Origin: Oenanthe sinensis
Lineage: Eukaryota; Streptophyta; Magnoliopsida; Apiales; Apiaceae
Assembly (NCBI GenBank): GCA_028671895.1
Contig: CM053810.1
Span: forward strand, 29,367,501-29,431,500
Length of the DNA: 64,000 nt
Reading direction: 5' to 3'
In this document: one piece after another, positions 36,852 to 46,842 of the stretch
How positions within the stretch are numbered: the first letter of the stretch is position 1
How the letters are laid out: each line of letters begins with the position of its first letter
Program-made: the position numbers and the translations under genes
Notes under the pieces: generated by a model
What the model saw: the letters and a program-made list of their open reading frames with translations, nothing else
Databases searched by the model: none
What the model was told of the DNA's origin: nothing

Positions 36852-37143
36852 ATGTTGGATATTTTTAGAACTTTAAACAATAGCAGAATGTTTATGAGTT
36901 GCTACTGTAGAGCTTAGTTACAAATAATGTTTGGTGAGACTGAATATTATTACTTTTACTTCAACATGCTTGTATATATAGAGAGGTTTACATGACTTAT
37001 AATTTATACTAGTACAATAAAAGCTTATCATGATCATTCTTTGCACCTGGCAAGACATAGGAAATGAATCAACAGAACTCTTAGACTTCTAATAATATAT
37101 TCTGAAGATTAAACATGCTCTTCGGTAGTGCCGTTGTAAATAT
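36852..37143. other. Intergenic stretch right of the inverted repeat
   Basis: AT-rich, no coding sequence or element end seen. Confidence 0.4.
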
Positions 37144-37440
37144 TGTTAGAAAATAGAAACTTTAAGACATATTTTATATATGTTCTTGATGTAATTTCCT
37201 GAAACTAACTAATGGAAGTTGTTCATTACTATGAGGACTTGAACTTTCATGTTTGGATTTAAGACATTTTCTTAGTGTAATCCATAGATAAATTGAATAG
37301 ATGCTGCTATCTTGAAATGGGTTAAATGTGATTGTCCCACATAGAGAATGTAATATGGGTGTGGGTGCTTTATATTCATATATGTGTAAGAGTAGTGTCA
37401 ACTACTAAGGCATGTAAGTGTGCATGGTGTAATTATGTGC

Positions 37441-37590
37441 CATCGCGCGCACACACGCGCGCCGCCGCCTCGCCATTCCTCGCCTCGGGTCGGGTTGAAG
37501 CGAGCGCCGCCGCCGCCTCACCTCGGGTCGGGTCGAAAGGCGAATGTCTCGGCGTCTCGCGTATGCGAGGTGACCTGGGCGAGGAGTTTT
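37441..37590. other. GC- and CpG-rich island
   Basis: About 150 bp with CGCGCGCCGCCGCCTCGCC and two copies of CCTCGGGTCGGGT, standing out sharply from the AT-rich surroundings. It probably belongs to the LTR or leader of the Copia remnant. Confidence 0.7.
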
Positions 37591-37665
37591 ATTACATGAT
37601 TAATTAAATTTAATTATGACTTTAAATATTATTTTAATATAAATATTGCGTTAGTGAGTAACTTG

Positions 37666-37842
37666 TCAGAGTTTATTAAACTCTGATGGACTAGCTCATC
37701 AGAGTTTAACAAACTCTGATGGTCAGACTTTATGCAAACTCTGATCAGAGTAGCTTATTGTTCAAACTCTGATTGACCTACAGTTTGGGCTGGGTCAGAG
37801 TTTAGTAAACTCTGATGGACCTGCAAATCCATCAGAGTTTAG
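37666..37842. repeat. Palindromic TCAGAGTTT/AAACTCTGA repeats
   Basis: TCAGAGTTTAxxAAACTCTGATGG occurs three times and further half-sites occur between, each a near-perfect palindrome. On the minus strand part of it reads NSD within the integrase-end frame. Confidence 0.85.
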
Positions 37843-38133
37843 GAGTAAAATCTCATAGAAGGCTTGGTCAAATTTTAACACTAAAATTCTCATAGCGGTA
37901 GTGGTTTCAATATAGCCCAGAAAGATGCGATCAATAGTTTTCGGTCCCAGTTTCTTTCTCTTGTGTTCAGGGACAAATAACTTTGCAAGGCAGCCCCACA
38001 TACGAAGATACTTTAAATTAGTCTTCTTGCCTTTCCATAATTCATAAGATATCTTATCCATATGTTTCAGAGGGACTCTGTTCAGAATATGGCAAGTCGT
38101 ACTCAGAGCCTCTCCCCACATGTACTTAGGCAA
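37795..38133 (-). pseudogene. Copia integrase C-terminal fragment
   Basis: The frame reads MPKYMWGEALSTTCHILNRV, then YELWKGKKTNLKYLRMWGC and a run ending LGPKTIDRIFLGYIE. This is the GKxPxxxxLRxWGC and FLGY region that follows the Copia integrase core. The fragment ends in the palindromic repeats. Its wording differs from the SIRE-like and the left Copia element, so it is a third lineage. Confidence 0.85.
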
Positions 38134-38150
38134 CCCAGAATTACTAGGCC

Positions 38151-38761
38151 TTCATTTACGAGCATTCCAGGCGTCAATACTAAGCGTCTGAAATATTCAT
38201 TGAAGGAGGCCACAGCATGCTCTAAGAAACAATTTTTATAATGGCATTGTATTTTCTACATTTGGAGTTGAGCAACATAGACAATGTTTTAACGCTTCTT
38301 TGGAAATCAGTTTCTGAAACATGAACTTGTAAACATAAGGTATGCTTCTGTCAGTCAATATCATATCAGATCTCTTCTTTGGCCATTTGATCGAACTAAT
38401 TCTTGGTGAATTTTGACTTGTTCTTTGGCAATTTGTGTTTGGCTAATATTTGCCAATCTTTTAGCTTTTATTGTGGAGCTTTCAAGTTAGGTTTGTCCGC
38501 TTTTGTAGCCCTTGCTGAATTTTCTAATTCATAATTGTTGAGTTTATGAGCTTTAGAGCTTATATCTGTCAAGCTTGGCCTTTTGAGCTCACATTCGTTG
38601 AGCTTTTGAATTCAAAATTTTTCACATTTTGAGCTCGTATACACTGAAAGTGGGGAATTAACCTTCCATACGAATTGACTGAAGGTTTGCAGATTTGCAG
38701 CTTGCACTTGCGATTTGAAGATTAACATGTTTGTCTGCATACAATATATGAAACAAAATAC
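38151..38761. other. Intergenic stretch with GAGCTTT-type repeats
   Basis: 38460-38640 repeats words like TTGAGCTTTTGA and GAGCTTATATC several times. No gene seen. It may continue the Copia remnant. Confidence 0.35.
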
Positions 38762-38763
38762 TA

Positions 38764-38993
38764 CTACCTCCGTCCCACCCAATTGTTAACGTGTCGAAGA
38801 GAAGGTCCGGCATGCATTTTAAGGTGAATATAAAGCATAGCTCCATAACTTATTTTTTTAAAAAAAAATTCTGAATAAAAATTTTTAGATTTTTTTTTTT
38901 AAAATAAGTTATGGAACTATACTTTATATTTACCTTAAAATGCGTGACGGGCCTTCTCTCCGAAACATTAACAATTGGGTAGGACGGGGGTAG
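38764..38993. mobile_element. Stowaway MITE forming a near-perfect hairpin
   Basis: The first about 105 bases (CTACCTCCGTCCCACCCAATT and on) are complementary to the last about 105 (ending AATTGGGTAGGACGGGGGTAG), with TA at both flanks. It is 230 bp long with few mismatches, so a recent insertion or a well-kept fold-back. Confidence 0.9.
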
Positions 38994-39102
38994 TACATAA
39001 TAACATATGAAGACAACAATTTCCACAATTCATGGCTATCCACTGTAATTATAAAGTTATAAGTATGAGTAGCATGCATGTATTCATGTGTGTATGCCAT
39101 AA

Positions 39103-39609
39103 TCACAATATATTTATATACCATGTGTAGGGGGTAATCTCAGCTTCTTCCGTTTTTTCTGAAGCAACTTCTGAATTCTTCTCTTGATCCGCTTTCCGCT
39201 TCTTTTCCTATAAATGCAGATAATTAGGAACAATTGAGTATAAGGATTAAGGAGTATCAAAACAAGCACAAATTAGAAAGAAAGATAAGAAACGTAGGAG
39301 TTTAGATCCGATATATTACCAAATCCTTCTCTCTCTCTTGTTTTATCAGCTCCCTCACCGGTCGATATGCGGCTGTTGTACAAAAAATCTGTTTTTCATA
39401 GTTAATTCCAAGTTCCTAACTTCCTAAGTTGGGTTGTAAAAATTTAATAATAGGAGTATTAAGTCACACAAACCTTGGGATCGCTTCCACTATATCCTTC
39501 TGTCATCGTTGCAAGCTCCTTAAAATCAAGCTCATCCACCTTTTTTTTAGCCAAAAGTGTTCTCAATATCTTTTCTCTGCTGTCCGCAGTTGGTAGACCA
39601 ACCATGATT
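39103..39609 (-). pseudogene. 3' exons of an AAA ATPase gene
   Basis: Three exons read on the minus strand. 39609-39474 encodes IMVGLPTADSREKILRTLLA then KKKVDELDFKELATMTEGYS and GSDPK. 39388-39320 encodes IFCTTAAYRPVRELIKQERE and KDL. 39207-39103 encodes EKKRKADQEKNSEVASEKTE, then EAEITPY and a stop. This is the region after the AAA core (GLPxxxxRxxIL, GYSGSDL) of the plant AAA ATPases related to DAA1/MSP1. Introns have proper GT/AG ends and phases agree. GSDL has become GSDP and NLC has become IFC. No Walker A or B exons occur upstream within the window, and the last usual exon is missing, so it is a fragment. Confidence 0.8.
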
Positions 39610-41200
39610 CTGTTCAAAAAAAAGTAAAGAAAACTATAGGATAAGAAATATTTTTATTCATTTGCAAGACTGCAACATAGTCTCCTTGTGTGCAACATAT
39701 GTGAAATATTACATACATCTGTGGAGATGAGCTTTTCTAAACTCCTCGGATCTACGTCGTGGATTTGATGAATGGGCCTTGTAATGTTACTAGTGTAGAT
39801 TATAGTGATTGTGGGATTCACTCTATCTGAATTGACGACTTTGCCCATAGGAAATTTTCGCACGTGGCGGTTTTATACACGTCGCCAATGCGTTATGAAT
39901 TGCGGTAAATGAAATGTATTAGTACAAATCTATTATTATACATATAATAGGCTAATAAGAGCTAATTTAATCCAGGTCAGAAGTCACGTTAATCCACTAA
40001 ACAAATCAATTTAGCCTACCTCAGCGAACATGTATACATCATATCTCTTGGAACAACTGCACTTCTATAAAACATCATCACAACATCACAACCGTCGTGT
40101 CAGTTTTATACCGGTATGTTCAGTCACTGAACTTAATTTTAGATTATTTCTACAATTTAAGCTCTTATACCCACTCAATTATACTATTTTTACCTTGTTT
40201 TCGCTACAATGACACTTTGAAAAAATATACACTTATGGATGACGTTATCTTGCTAACTTGTATATTTAATTATATAGCTAATTAAAATTAAATATGCCCT
40301 TTAAACTGTGACCATGAAGTATTACTTTCATCGCATCTAATTTATGCTAAATAATTTTTGCGCATTCATAGCTCTCGTGCGCCACTTCTGAAATTCTATC
40401 TTTTACTTCTTAGCTAGATTATGCAAGCCCGTGAAACTGTGCTTGACCATATCTTCTAATAACCACTCAAATTCCTCAACAGTTATCCTTCCATCCTTGC
40501 TCCATGTATATTAATATGTCCAACCCTAGAAGTCTAATACCACATCTCTCCATAACCCTAGCAAACTCTCAAAATGTATCACCCAATCCTCATATGTATC
40601 TCAAAACGAGATAACAAATTTATATGCTTATGTGTTGTATCCTCCTTCAAGTAAGCCTAAGAAAAATATTAGATTTGAGTATGCATTCTAATACCTAAGC
40701 TATGGAAGCTATACATGTAGTCCTTACCCTGTTCGCGAATTAGATAATAAATTGCATAAACCTGATTTAGGCGCACGAGTAAAACCAGTTAGGTCTCGAG
40801 TCGTAGATCGGAGTCGATGAGCTTTTAGAGGTAAGAAATTTTGATGAAAAAGTTTCTAAACTTCGTAATCTATATATACTTCTTCCTAAACTATGGAGAG
40901 ATTGATTGGATCAGACAAATACCTTCAAGAATGATATTGTGATAATTATAGAGCTACGATGCCTAAACACCTAACTAGATCACTTAATTTCCACCGAGTC
41001 AACCTATTCCACCAAATCATTTCTGCAGAGGTACAGATTGCTTAATTTTCACCTAGTTTCTGCTGTTTAATCACCAATGAAACACGAAGAACTGAATCAC
41101 CAAAGCAGAAACAAACGAACAGATCCAATTATATGAGAATATTATAGTATAAGGTGATTGATTTTTGATAAATTTTTGAAAATAAGGAACCTCCTAGCGC
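39610..41200. other. Intergenic region, nothing recognised
   Basis: AT-rich. Short frames at 40030-40285 have no recognisable content. Walker A/B exons of the AAA ATPase were looked for on the minus strand and not seen. Confidence 0.4.
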
Positions 41201-41430
41201 CAAATGTTGGAATTGAGATTCTTCCTTCCTTATCTCAGTGTTTATCTTCATATATTTACAAGTTTTCCCCCCTTTTATCTAGCTGAGTTGCTGATTTTGT
41301 ATTCTTGTACTCGGATCCTTCATGGGCCTTTCTATGAATGTGCTTTCATTATCAGTCTCAAATATTATGGCCCAACAATTCCTTTTTTCAAAGTTTTTAT
41401 TTTTCGGACAAAGAATTGTCAAGACCTAAA
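41184..41430 (-). repeat. Possible LTR start with primer-site-like sequence
   Basis: AACCTCCTAGCGCCAAATGTTGGAATT resembles the inner boundary of a minus-strand 5' LTR: reversed, TTTGGCGCTAGGAGG could be a primer site and TGTTGG an LTR end. No partner LTR or coding domain is present. Confidence 0.25.
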
Positions 41431-41663
41431 ATAATAAGAAAGGTTTCTTTTCCCATCTGCTTGGGCTCAGATAATCTTAATAAGATAGAAATGAAATATG
41501 CTAATTGAAATGATTGTGCCAATAATGGAATGATGCAAGGTGAGACATTTCGTACTTTCAGCAAGTAAGCAAGATCCCATGATCAGATGATCTTAATTTC
41601 ATTGTGCACCAAGCTAATGGAAGTCGTCAACAAGCTAAAAGAAAAATAGTAAAGCTTGTATTA

Positions 41664-43290
41664 AATGTTAGTTCTCACCGCACTAATACTGTACATAAAC
41701 TGATTTCTCTGGAAATTGCGGCGGCGGATAGATTCTGGAGCTGGTATTTTAACTTGAAGTGAAATTAGATAGGTCACTACCAATTTAATTGGCCGCTGGC
41801 TCAACCTGACCCCCTGTGCCGCCTGTCCTTGTGTCAAGAACAACAGCCTTCAAGGTCGCCTTGGATTTTTTGCAAAGCGCACACTCATACAGCGGATCAA
41901 CAACTTTGGGCAGGTGCCATGGCATGCATATTCATCAAGGAAATTAAATAAAACACACCAGCAATTACGGACTAATGTCCATCCTATTTTTGCTTAACTC
42001 AATACAAAGGACTAGAGACTTTCAGCCGAGGTTTACAAAAGATTACCTCACCAAACACACTCTAAAACCTACCCAGAATTCTCTAAGTTTTTACAATGAT
42101 TTGCCTAACACAATACTAGAGAATACAAGTGTTTCTTCCTCTATCTATGTTTACAAATGAATGCCTCACATAAATATATAGGTGCCACGAATTTGCACAT
42201 ATGGGCAGTTTATAAAACTGCCTGGCAGTTTTGTAACTACTGCCATGTGTCACAAAACTGTCCATCAACATTCAACTGCTTTCTCAGCCTTTGTACCCAC
42301 CTGCTAGATATATATACACATTTATATCAATATCCCAGCAATGCCATATGAGTTTCCCATGATCTTTCGAGCAGTTTCTTTGCTTGGTAACCGCCGCCAA
42401 CCACCTATCACAAGCCATGCACATGTTTTTCCATCCTGGACCCACTTCATCTTGGATCACTTCTGACCCATATTAGACAAGCCCAATAATCCTCTTTGAA
42501 TGTCCAAGTACTTAAACGGCGTCCATTTAAATTGCACATCAACATGCTAAGGCTGTCACCTTCAAAACAACTTGGTGCCAAGCCAATTTGGCTTGGGGCA
42601 CATATAACCAAGTAGACCAGCTTCCATCCTGTTTAGTGCCAATGTCCGGCCCACATTTCCTTAGAGTATTCCCAACCTGATTATGTCCCTGCCTTGGCCA
42701 ACTTTGCATAATTGACATTGGCGCCCAATGCTAGCTAGCGCCACACAAAACCTATCGCCAAGCTAACTGCGCCCATGTGACTAAACCCACAATCTGACTC
42801 TGCCTTGATCAATAGCCCAACTATATGTCGCCCCCACATGTATAAAGTCAACAGAACCAGCTCTCACTTTGACAGTCATGCATTAGTGTCATGGAGCTTC
42901 ACTTCACCGTCGAAACCCAGCTGTGCCAAACTGTGCACCATGCGACATGTGTCATGCGCTTCAACTGCGCCTATGTAAAAATCCTTAAGACCAAGGACTG
43001 TTACAACTAGTTACAAGAGCAATCCATATTATTCAAGTCTTAAATTGATCAAGCAACCGTTAGTGTTAGGCAGTTTGAGTGTATTATCTGTGAAGAACTT
43101 AATTTATTTTCTCTAAGAAACACAAATAAAACATAAAAATCTTATCTCTTTTAAATATAAATTTAAATAAAATATTAAAAATAATATTTTATAAAACTAT
43201 TTCTACATATAATAATATTGAACAAAATTTAAATTATTCTTATAGTTGAGGATACAAATTAAATTTTAAATCATATAAATAAATATTAAA
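41664..43290. other. Disrupted upstream-region repeat with unclassified insertion
   Basis: 41664-41750 matches 29637-29725; the match resumes near 43300. Between lie about 1.5 kb of GC-richer sequence (words such as GGCTTGGGGCAC and CTGCGCCCATGTG) that look like an inserted element, perhaps an LTR element related to 33520-34094. No domain or exact ends were found. Confidence 0.4.
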
Positions 43291-43299
43291 TTAAAAATA

Positions 43300-43985
43300 A
43301 TAAAATATACGAAAATGTATTTATGACATAAAATGTAAACTACATTATTGTACTGTTTTGCATGGTTTATAATAATAATAATAATAATAATAATTCCAAT
43401 AGTAATTCAAATATGCAACACTATAATTAACTTTTTATGTTATACTGCATGCATGTATTATGTACACAATTAGTTGGAGGATGCATATGATCTGACAAAA
43501 TTTTGCAAGTAATTAATTACCTGCAAATATAACGAGATTGAATGTAAAAAACGGGATGTGTAACCAAGGAAGAAGAAAGCTTTTTTCTTTTTGAAAAAAG
43601 GAAGAAGAAAGATTTATGAACTAGAATGTATATCATTTTTTATATTTCAATTTTTTTGTAAACAATATGCATGCATATTCCTAATATAGCAATATTATAT
43701 TTTGTAAACAATTTAGGTCTAGCATCTTCCATTCAATACCCAAACACCTCTCAAATCCGCATGAGGATAAATGACAGGACTTAACATTGTACGTTGCTTT
43801 GTGCAACTCCTTTCATAATCGAGATATGTAGAAATATTTATAGATATATTAATCTAATCAATATATTAGCGGGAGATATGTGAAGATATTTGTAGATATA
43901 TAATCCACAAAATATATATTCGTAACTTTTTACATCTATTTATAATATTTAGGTATCTGTCAGGGCTAAATTTGGTTAGGATTGG
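43300..43985 (+). promoter_or_regulatory. Upstream region of the MBD-like gene (copy 3)
   Basis: It is collinear with 29850-30500 and 34180-34985. It contains an (ATA)n run at 43374-43395 and the TCTATTTATAATATTTAGG stretch near 43935, a possible TATA region. Its place directly before exon 1 suggests it carries the promoter. Confidence 0.5.
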
Positions 43986-44149
43986 AACCTGAATAATATC
44001 CGTTGGATACACTTAATAAATTACCTAGCTAGCTAAGGTCGTTTTAGTATATATATCATCTCAAGTTCTCAGCAATTGTCGTCAAGTCACATACTTTCTC
44101 CATTCTAATTCTTGATTCATCCCCTACTCTATTGGGTCTAGATACAGCT

Positions 44150-45209
44150 ATGGCTTCTTCAACACATCCCGGAGAAGAACATGTGCCAGCTGATCATGTT
44201 GGGAGTTCGCAAATGGTAGAACAGATTCACGTCCCCACACCGATTCCCTCTTCCAACCCACATGAGGTAAAGGATCATGATTTTCTTACAAGTTTTATGT
44301 ATATATCTGAATTTGTGTACATATGTGTTGCCCCTTAATGTATACCCTTAATGTATATAGCTTAAATTTTCGATATGTGGCATTAATTCAACAGGCCGAA
44401 CCCCAACGTACTAATCAAGGTTCAAGAAAGCGGCCACCAGCATATGAGAAGCTCCGGGAAGAAAAGGGTAACTATACTCTAACAGACAAAGATGTTAAAG
44501 AAATAACGGAGTGGGATGAGGTAGCTAATTATACGATGTTACATATACATATATATACCATTTTTTTTTTAACACGTACATATATCGACTAACTCAAATA
44601 CCACATGTACTGTAAGCAGTTCTTCAAAACTTCTTCTGAGTTCCGTAAATATGAGAATGTTTGGGCTCCCATGTCGGAGAGGTTAGCAGACTGGAGACTT
44701 GAGACCAGAAAACGGAAAAATGGTGGAAAAATCGAAACGGTAAATTGTGAAGATATCTAAATTTTAATTTTTATATGATTGTAATTGAACTGTTGCTTAG
44801 TACTGAAACTACCACCGATGATGTTTAATTCATTTGTGAGTTCTATCATCACCCCCGTGTGCGAAAGCAGCTTCGCTCAATGAAGCAGGTAACTGAATAC
44901 CTACATTATGGCTTTTTGCTAAATAAGAAAGAGGGATCCAGTTCATCAGATGCGGACAACTCTTTTGTAAGTTACCTGCAGCTCTCTCGCTCATATATAC
45001 TTAATATACTAATTAATACATTCTCTATGATTATATAAATTAAGGAGTATATATAATTTGCTAAATGCTATACCGTGCAGCCCGAAAGTCTGATCAAGAA
45101 GCACAGGACCCAGAAAGAAATGCGCGAAGTTGAGGAATTTTTAGCAGAAGCGCGCAGAAATCTCATGAATCTAGCTCATGATGTAGAGGATGAAAACGAA
45201 GTCTTATAG
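44150..45209 (+). CDS. MBD-like (methyl-CpG-binding-domain-like) protein, five exons
   Basis: Exons 44150-44266, 44395-44520, 44617-44739, 44841-44966 and 45081-45209 all have GT/AG borders and phase-0 junctions, giving about 206 residues (39+42+41+42+42). Exon 1 begins MASSTHPGEEHVPADHVGSS; exon 2 is charged (SRKRPPAYEKLREEKGNYTL). Exons 3-4 hold the key region: LADWRLETRKRKNGGKIET then FYHHPRVRKQLRSMKQVTEY and LHYG. This follows the MBD pattern W-x-x-E-x-R-x-R-x-x-G, Y-x-x-P, L-R-S-x-x-x-V-x-x-Y-L. Exon 5 is a charged, probably helical tail. A nuclear DNA- or chromatin-binding role follows from the family; methyl-CpG binding itself is unproven, as many plant MBDs do not bind it. ATG 44150 is the first in frame. 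Exon 3 could start at 44620 instead. Confidence 0.65.
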
Positions 45210-45840
45210 ATTCAAATATCAATGTATCAGTTTATCCGACTTGTTCGTTTTCTCTAATTTTCTTGTTTGATGGAACCTATAATTTTAAAATAAATTTTGT
45301 TTATTTTGGAATGTGATATACTGTATGCCGCAAAGGATCATCTCATAGAATAATATTTTGGATTGATTGTATTTAATTAATGTTTTTAATATGATTTTGA
45401 AAGAATTTTTAATAATATTCAATATAGTTATTTAATATATAAGAACCAATAATATTTAATATTTAATATGATTTCAAAAAAATAATATTTGATATAGTTA
45501 TATTTTTCATAGACATGATTATCCAACTATAGTCATTGCCATGATAAATTATAACTTTATCAGATAAACTAAATTTATAATATTAAAATTCTCGTAATCA
45601 CATCATATTATCATAAATATAATTGCAGATACAGATTTGTTAATGGGTAAAATATTTTGCCTAGCCCTTCTATTTTTATTCCATTAAAATTAAATTTGAA
45701 TAAATTTTCTAAGTCTCACATGCTTATTCATATGAGTATTTGTTTTTCTTTTTTGTTGTTGTGAAATTTAAGTTTCATTGTTTAAACAATAGTCCTCTTT
45801 TAAATAAAATTAGTAATATGCACCATATAATTTTATAAAT
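44985..45840. repeat. Duplicated block B, left part
   Basis: 44985-45505 matches 2067-2590 with one visible difference; 45506-45840 matches 9671-10000 with clearly more. It contains exon 5 and the 3' flank of the MBD-like gene and ends at the SIRE-like insertion. Confidence 0.9.
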
Positions 45841-46793
45841 TGTTAGGAATATATTAATTTGATGATGTACAAAATACTAGAACAAGATTTAGCACAGTCT
45901 ATCTGCAAGAATCAATCAACGGATATCTATCTGCAAGAAGCAATCGACTGATAAATATCGATCGATAAGTCATCAACTGATAATAAGCCATCGACTGATA
46001 AAGCCAATCGAGAAGTCATCGATCGAGAACTCAAGTCAACTGATATTTATCAATCGAGAACTCGACAACATATATTTCCTGATCGAGAACTCATCAACGG
46101 ATATATAGTCATCAACGGATATTTATTGATCGAGAAGTCATCAACGGATATTTACCAATCGAGAAGCCTCACAAGTACTCGATTGATTAGCTCACAGCCT
46201 GACTTCTCGAAGCTTAAAGGAGATGAGTATTCGGTTGATTCAAACAGCTAGTTTAAAGGAAAGTCTTCGAAGATCAAAACAAATTTATTGCAGATATGCT
46301 ATGGGAAGGAAAGGGAAAATTAAGGAAGCTGTCGGTCAGAGTTTACTCTATCAGAGAATACTCGATCAGAGTTTACTCTAACAGAGAATGCTCTATCAGA
46401 GATTATCAACCGACAGAGTTTATCAGAAAAGGAAACAGACAAATCAGAGTCTGATTTGGATAGTAAGAAGGAATTCAAGTGCAAGTCTAATTACCTTATT
46501 AAATCTATTCTTATCATAATCTGTTTTGTAATTGTATTTGTAGCTGTGTCTATATAAACATAGAGATAGGTTATAATTCAATGTCGAATTATATCGAATT
46601 AAGAATTTATATAAAAGCAATATCTTGTAACCTAGCAGCTCTTAAGAACTTTATATCTTGAGAGAGTTTTGTATTCAAGTTCATTATTAATACAAAACAG
46701 TATTCCATTCAACATACTTGTGTTCATAATCGATTTACAGGCACTATTACATTCAACCCCCCTTCTGTAATAGATTGATTATTCTGGGAAACA
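45841..46793 (+). repeat. 5' LTR of the SIRE-like element
   Basis: TG...CA, 953 bp. A TATATAAACA box at 46551-46560 is the likely promoter. Between 45925 and 46200 it repeats the words ATCAACGGATAT and AATCGAGAACTC in several variants; one copy of a 34-bp unit is present (about 46010-46055). Confidence 0.95.
46551..46558 (+). promoter_or_regulatory. TATA box in the 5' LTR
   Basis: TATATAAA preceded by GCTGTGTC; the same box is at 55940 in the 3' LTR and, inverted, near 58432-58440 in the minus copy. Confidence 0.7.
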
Positions 46794-46794
46794 A

Positions 46795-46812
46795 TTGGTA
46801 TCAGAGCAGGCA
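46795..46812 (+). promoter_or_regulatory. Primer binding site of the SIRE-like element
   Basis: TTGGTATCAGAGCAGGC follows the LTR by one base; TGGTATCAGAGC is the standard plant Copia site complementary to initiator tRNA-Met. Confidence 0.95.
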
Positions 46813-46842
46813 GTAAATTTCAACTCAAAAGATCAAATAATC

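Larger units (their letters stand above)
37144..38150 (-). mobile_element. Copia element remnant with possible LTR part
   Basis: The integrase fragment (37795-38133) shows an old minus-strand Copia element. TGTTAGAAAATAG at 37144 could be an LTR start, and 37325-37420 has LTR-like GTCCCACATAGAG with a TTTATATTCATATATG TATA region, but no second LTR is in view, so the extent is inferred. Confidence 0.5.

Noticed and set aside
45925..46200. Spaced ATCAACGGATAT and AATCGAGAACTC words as a CRISPR-like array
   Set aside because: Repeats are degenerate, spacers are not unique, and the region is the LTR of a plant retrotransposon.
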